Origin: Planctomycetaceae bacterium | GTDB taxonomy: Bacteria; Planctomycetota; Planctomycetia; Pirellulales; Pirellulaceae | Direction: 5' to 3' | NCBI GenBank assembly: GCA_027487485.1 | Contig: JAIYDN010000078.1 | Span: forward strand, 1 to 64,000 | DNA length: 64,000 nucleotides | Part shown: piece after piece, positions 60,036 through 64,000 of the stretch | Position numbering within the stretch: the stretch's first letter is position 1 | Layout: each line of letters opens with the position of its first letter | Made by a program: the position numbers and the translations under genes | The notes under the pieces: generated by a model | What the model saw: only the letters and a program-made list of their open reading frames with translations | Databases searched by the model: none | Told to the model about the DNA's origin: nothing

Positions 60036-61163
60036 CTAACGCCGAGCGTATCGATCCATCTGGTGAGTCTGCGTTAGTTTCCATTCGCCTGATCTGGTAT
60101 CTTTGATTCTCGCACCAGGCCCAGGGTCTTCGGAACCAGAAGAAGCAATCGGTTTCATCGACGCGAGGTAGTTGGCCGAAGGGCGTCCATCCGAACGGAG
60201 CCAATCCATCAGCAAGCGCGATGGATTGCTTTGTTCAGGGATGTGAATGCGGTCACCCTTTTGGATCACCAATTCGTGTGCTCCGGTCCAACCAAACCAG
60301 CGGTAGCAAGCGGGATGCACTGGGATCCAATGTCCCTTTTGCTCGTGATCTGTTAGGTAGAACTCGGCCCAGTTGTGGTTGGGGACCCAGACCAATCGAG
60401 CCGGTATTCCGGATGCTCGGCAAAATGCAACAAACAGAGCCGACATCTCTTCGCAATCGCCGGTCTTGCGTTTAATAGCGGTGAGAACGCTGGTGTAATC
60501 CCCAAGCTGTGGCCGAATATTCTCTTGAATCCATGTCACATAAGATTGAGCTTTGTCCCAAGGATGTGTGTGGCTTTGTGAGATACTGGCAGCGAGCTTC
60601 TTGACGACTGAGGCGTTGGTTTGGATCCCAGGACTATCACCCAGGCCGATAAGTTGTATCTCTTTGGGGACTTTCTGGAATTCAGGAAACTGGTCTTTTT
60701 CAAAGGCTAGGTACTGTTTGAAAAGAGTCATCTTGTAATGAACCATCGCGGTCACCACCTGACCAGCTGCAATCATGGGGGCATGAACAAGTAATTGCGC
60801 TGCGTTTGGATCGAGCTCGCGAACGATCGCATCGCAGCCCGAAGTCTCGATTCGCATTTCGTCGATTGTTTGTTCTGGATGGCTCAACGGAACTGGGGTC
60901 GTGGCGATTGCTTCACATCGAGAATCCAGGCCCGCCAGCTCGATTCCAATACTCACTTCATAGGAACGAGGCTCCAGATAACCGCGTTCGTTCTTGGGAG
61001 GTTCTCGCCAAATCCAGGTTCCATCGCCGACCACGGGATCGAATCCCCAAACCGGTGCATTCAGCTCCGTTGTCCTTTCTGACAAGGAGGACAAAAGATG
61101 ATAGCTTGCGATCGCACTACCTGATCCTAAAACCGATCCGCACAAAAATCGTCGTCGCTCCAT
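60036..61163 (-). CDS. Transglutaminase-like cysteine protease-fold protein
   Basis: This 375-residue protein begins with a twin-arginine-like signal (MERRRFLCGSVLGSGSA). The transglutaminase core is KRKTGDCEEMSALFVAFCRA (Cys nucleophile), GIPARLVWVPNHNWAEFYL (His) and GHWIPVHPA (third residue region). Such proteins are usually exported amide hydrolases or protease-like enzymes. It stands between convergent and divergent neighbours, so it is probably its own transcript. The substrate is unknown. Confidence 0.9.
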   Translation of the reverse strand: MERRRFLCGSVLGSGSAIASYHLLSSLSERTTELNAPVWGFDPVVGDGTWIWREPPKNERGYLEPRSYEVSIGIELAGLDSRCEAIATTPVPLSHPEQTIDEMRIETSGCDAIVRELDPNAAQLLVHAPMIAAGQVVTAMVHYKMTLFKQYLAFEKDQFPEFQKVPKEIQLIGLGDSPGIQTNASVVKKLAASISQSHTHPWDKAQSYVTWIQENIRPQLGDYTSVLTAIKRKTGDCEEMSALFVAFCRASGIPARLVWVPNHNWAEFYLTDHEQKGHWIPVHPACYRWFGWTGAHELVIQKGDRIHIPEQSNPSRLLMDWLRSDGRPSANYLASMKPIASSGSEDPGPGARIKDTRSGEWKLTQTHQMDRYARR

Positions 61164-61242
61164 GATGGGCTCCCTTGGATAAGACTCGCCTCATTCTTGT
61201 TTCATTCAGCTTCGTCATAGGATTCTACGACTGCGACGACCG

Positions 61243-62208
61243 TTATTGTAGATGATTTTTAAACCAAGACCAAATTTCAGGATACTGATCCATCACTCCT
61301 GGCCAGCTGCTGTGCCCTCCGCCGGCCTGAACCACCAGTTTCACTTTCAGCCCAAGTTCTTCATACTTGGTCTTCATCAATTTTGACTGGTGCAATGGTA
61401 CGGTTTTGTCCGCGTCACCATGAATCAGCAGCAGCGGCGGAGAGTCCGCAGAGACAAAGTTGATCGGCGAAATTGCGCGCAATTGTTCTTCTAGATTGCT
61501 AACTTTGCCGAGCATACGTTCAAAGAGATCAGGTCGAGTCAGCGAAACCAAAGTGTAACTGTTGGGCCCCATCCAATTGATAAAATCCGTCGGCGGAAAC
61601 CAAGCGACGACCGCTTGCGTCCGACTACTCACTCGTTCAATCGGGTCCTTCGAATCTTGTTTACCATCGTCCCCTTGGGTGGCTGCCATCAGCGCAAGAT
61701 GTCCACCAGAAGAACCGCTGGTGATTCCTATTTGATCCGGATTGATGCCGAATCGAGCGGCATTGGCACGTACAAATCGAATCGAACGCTGGATGTCCGG
61801 CGTCATTTCAGTCACCGTGTAACGAGGGCTACTGCCGTGGCGAACTACGAATAGGGTAAAGCCTCCTTTCAAAAGTCCTTGCGTCCAGTGGTCTTTCTGC
61901 CGCCGGCTTTCTTCCTCTTCGTGCACATCGGACTTGCGAGAATTCCAGCTACCGCTCGAAATCAAAATCAATCCGATATGATTCGGTTTTTCCGTTGGCT
62001 CAAGAACATCCAAGGTCAAAGCCAGCCCATCCTTGTGTCCATAGACGACGTCCTCCGTCACTTGGTAAGGAACAAACTCCTCTTCGCAAAAGCCGTTCCT
62101 TGCTTCTGCAAACGCAAATAGCATCGATATCGCCAACGTCGCCGATGCTGCCGAAATGGACAGCATTGCATCTGGTAACCACCACGCGAAGAATGTTCTG
62201 AATCCCAT
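61243..62208 (-). CDS. Exported alpha/beta hydrolase (esterase/lipase-like)
   Basis: This 321-residue protein has a signal-like hydrophobic start (LSISAASATLAISMLFAFA). The alpha/beta hydrolase fold shows GLILISSGSW near the oxyanion site, GITSGSSGGHLALM with the nucleophile Ser, LLLIHGDADKTVPLHQ with the acid Asp, and VVQAGGGHSSWPG with the catalytic His. This pattern is of the BD-FAE/esterase-lipase group. No specific substrate can be given. Confidence 0.88.
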   Translation of the reverse strand: MGFRTFFAWWLPDAMLSISAASATLAISMLFAFAEARNGFCEEEFVPYQVTEDVVYGHKDGLALTLDVLEPTEKPNHIGLILISSGSWNSRKSDVHEEEESRRQKDHWTQGLLKGGFTLFVVRHGSSPRYTVTEMTPDIQRSIRFVRANAARFGINPDQIGITSGSSGGHLALMAATQGDDGKQDSKDPIERVSSRTQAVVAWFPPTDFINWMGPNSYTLVSLTRPDLFERMLGKVSNLEEQLRAISPINFVSADSPPLLLIHGDADKTVPLHQSKLMKTKYEELGLKVKLVVQAGGGHSSWPGVMDQYPEIWSWFKNHLQ

Positions 62209-62507
62209 CTTGGCTTTCTGATATCTCTCAATGAAGCGAACTTAGTACACCGTCTACGGAAGGTCGGAAGGCAGTCCGAATCAGTTTAGACACATGCCGG
62301 AACTTCGCGAGGCAACTTGGATCGAAAATCGAGTCAGGAACGAAATCTTCAAAAATGAGAGGTGGCTCTGGCAATGATTTTCTCGCGGAACTTGAGTGGG
62401 GTTGAATAATGGTTTTCAAGTTTCAGTAAAACTGATTCCTGTTGCGTTCATCACTCGTAGTTTTGTATAGGACTTCAGGCGGTGACTTACGGCAAACCGA
62501 GAATCCA

Positions 62508-63644
62508 ATGACTCAAATCGATCGATACGTTCTATTCTTGTACTCACGCGTATTCGTGATTTGCTTTCTAACGTTAGCCGGCCTTCTGGTAGTGGTCCAG
62601 GTCTTTACCAATCTGGATGAGCTGATCGCTTTCGGCGAAACTCGAGGCGGATTCGTGAACGGATTGGTCGAGTACTTTAGCCCGTACTTGCTCAGCATTT
62701 ACGATCGTATGTGCGGCTTGATCGCTATGTTGTCGACCATGTTTGTGGTGGCATGGCTGTATCGAACGAATGAAATGACAGCATTGCTTGCTGCGGGGAT
62801 TAGCAAAGGGCGAATTGTCCGACCCATCTTGATACTGTCCGCAGTTCTTATCGGAATTGCTGCGTTATCGCGCGAGCTCTTTATCCCTCATTTCGCAGGA
62901 ATGCTCAGCAAGTCCCCTCAGGAACTGAAGGGAGAAAACATTCGTCCCATCCGTCCTGCCGAAGATATTGAACAGGGAGTCTTGATCGCAGGCATGCATC
63001 TCTTGCCAGCCAAATCGACGATTGTTCATCCCATCTTTCGGTTCCTGGGACCGGCCGCTGTGGTCACGCAACAAATCACCGGGGCCTCCGCTACCCATCT
63101 GCCAGCGGACAACGACCACCCCGCTGGCTACCTAGTGGCTGAAGCCAAGGGGTCGGATTCTCTGGCCGGCAAGCAATCGGTTCGCAACGAGACAGGCGTA
63201 TATTTGCTGCTGCCTGCCGACAATCCGTGGCTCCAGCCCAATCAAGTTTTCATCCCAAGCAATATCGAATACGACGTCCTTCGGGGGGGAGGAGCTCGCC
63301 AATTCGCGTCAACGGGCGATCTAATTTGGCGAATGCAGAATCAGGGCAGCTACTACGGAAGCGAATTGAAGGTGGCCGTTCATGCCAGGTTTGTTCAGCC
63401 ATTTCTGGATTTCACACAGCTTCTACTGGGCATTCCGCTCATATTGTCGAATCGAAATCGCAACTTGGTCAGCATGATTTTGACGTGTCTGGTCAGTTTT
63501 GCTGCTTTTTTTGGGGTGAGTATGGGACTTAATGCATTGGGGGCCAACGAAACCTTTTTGTCCCCCGCCGTTGCCGCCTGGGCTCCCCTCCTGATTTTCG
63601 GGCCTTTTGCGTGGGCTCAGTCTGCAAGCGCGATGCGTTCCTGA
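62508..63644 (+). CDS. LptF/LptG-family (YjgP/YjgQ) permease
   Basis: I chose ATG 62508 (378 residues), where IDRYVLFLYSRVFVICFLTL begins the first membrane helix as in the family; a TTG at 62442 would add an odd leader. Three N-terminal membrane segments, a soluble periplasmic part (about 120-280) and three C-terminal segments (LLLGIPLILSNRN and following) match LptF/LptG, which extract lipopolysaccharide from the inner membrane. It is a single gene here, not an lptF-lptG pair, so it may be one half of the heterodimer or a distinct homologue. Confidence 0.9.
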   Translation: MTQIDRYVLFLYSRVFVICFLTLAGLLVVVQVFTNLDELIAFGETRGGFVNGLVEYFSPYLLSIYDRMCGLIAMLSTMFVVAWLYRTNEMTALLAAGISKGRIVRPILILSAVLIGIAALSRELFIPHFAGMLSKSPQELKGENIRPIRPAEDIEQGVLIAGMHLLPAKSTIVHPIFRFLGPAAVVTQQITGASATHLPADNDHPAGYLVAEAKGSDSLAGKQSVRNETGVYLLLPADNPWLQPNQVFIPSNIEYDVLRGGGARQFASTGDLIWRMQNQGSYYGSELKVAVHARFVQPFLDFTQLLLGIPLILSNRNRNLVSMILTCLVSFAAFFGVSMGLNALGANETFLSPAVAAWAPLLIFGPFAWAQSASAMRS

Positions 63645-63813
63645 CCTACGTTCGAAAAGATTGGGCTAGTCGGGGTTAAAGCAGTTGGCGAAAATACGGT
63701 CTACGACTAGGCCAAAAATTTCGCCGCGGCGATTGGCGGTTCAGTGAGTGGCTTGTTGGGTGGCCCAACTGGGCGGAGCTAATAGGTTATGACCCTCATC
63801 TTTGGGAATATGT

Positions 63814-64000
63814 ATGGTAGATAAGTCTGGTGACCGTGTTCGGCAAATGTTTGCTGAAATCGCTCCGCGCTATGATTTAATGAATCATGTTCTCTCGCTG
63901 AACGTCGACCGGCATTGGCGGTCCAAGGCTCTTCGCTTCTTGAAACTTCATCCGGGTGAGCCGGTGCTGGACACGTGCACGGGGACCGGCGATCTGGCCC
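63814..64000 (+). CDS. UbiE/MenG-type methyltransferase, 5' part
   Basis: The gene runs off the window end. From ATG 63814 it reads [20 protein letters not shown] followed by [15 protein letters not shown] and [12 protein letters not shown], the family start and the S-adenosylmethionine-binding motif I. UbiE/MenG methylates the quinone ring in ubiquinone or menaquinone biosynthesis; planctomycetes use menaquinone, so a MenG role is likely. GGGAATATGT precedes the start. Confidence 0.92.
   Translation, partial: MVDKSGDRVRQMFAEIAPRYDLMNHVLSLNVDRHWRSKALRFLKLHPGEPVLDTCTGTGDLA

Overview
The window looks like a piece of a planctomycete genome, probably a Pirellulaceae-type lineage. This rests on a DUF1549/DUF1553 cytochrome protein followed by a DUF1501 protein, YD/RHS repeats, the style of the capsule/exopolysaccharide genes, and moderate GC content. 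Two regions are clear: an accessory region (1 to about 37.6 kb) and a chromosomal core (about 37.7 kb to the end).

Accessory region. It opens with the 3' end of an RHS/YD-repeat protein. A plasmid backbone follows: a MobF relaxase-helicase (3286-5931), a leftward small gene, and a rightward run of small plasmid-type genes with an orphan DNA methyltransferase (6813-9354). Next come a ParA ATPase with a small partner protein and a CATGC-rich centromere-like region (10.27-11.53 kb), then a RepA-type initiator (12963-14018) with six 18-bp iterons, a DnaA-box-like site and two AT-rich repeats (14.03-14.26 kb). No type IV secretion genes or coupling protein are visible, so the element looks mobilizable rather than self-transmissible, as far as this window shows.

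Defence and possible conflict genes follow: an FRG-domain protein, a Gabija-like pair (OLD-family ATPase/TOPRIM nuclease plus UvrD-like helicase), and an N6-methyltransferase/HNH endonuclease pair. Between the last two lies the most unusual part of the window, 19.3-31.8 kb. It holds a subtilisin with its own prodomain plus a separate small propeptide-like protein, a membrane-anchored protein with two trypsin-like domains, a seven-iron-type ferredoxin, a secreted small protein, a trypsin-NUC1 nuclease fusion, a class 3 lipase, a secreted mono-heme protein and a RoxA-like di-heme protein. The ferredoxin and the secreted small protein end in the same 41-residue C-terminal segment (21 of 41 identical, no gaps). 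I do not recognise this set as a described system.

A FixJ-like response regulator with Glu in place of the phospho-acceptor Asp and an integrase-tail-like remnant lie near the right edge of the accessory region.

Chromosomal core. It holds a TrmH-family RNA methyltransferase; an alkaline-phosphatase-superfamily protein; an exopolysaccharide block (tyrosine autokinase, O-antigen ligase-like protein, lipoprotein, Wza-like export protein); the DUF1549/DUF1553 and DUF1501 pair; two ABC ATPase-permease pairs; a membrane protein; a NitT/TauT-like binding lipoprotein; a transglutaminase-like protein; an alpha/beta hydrolase; an LptF/LptG-type permease; and the 5' end of a UbiE/MenG methyltransferase.
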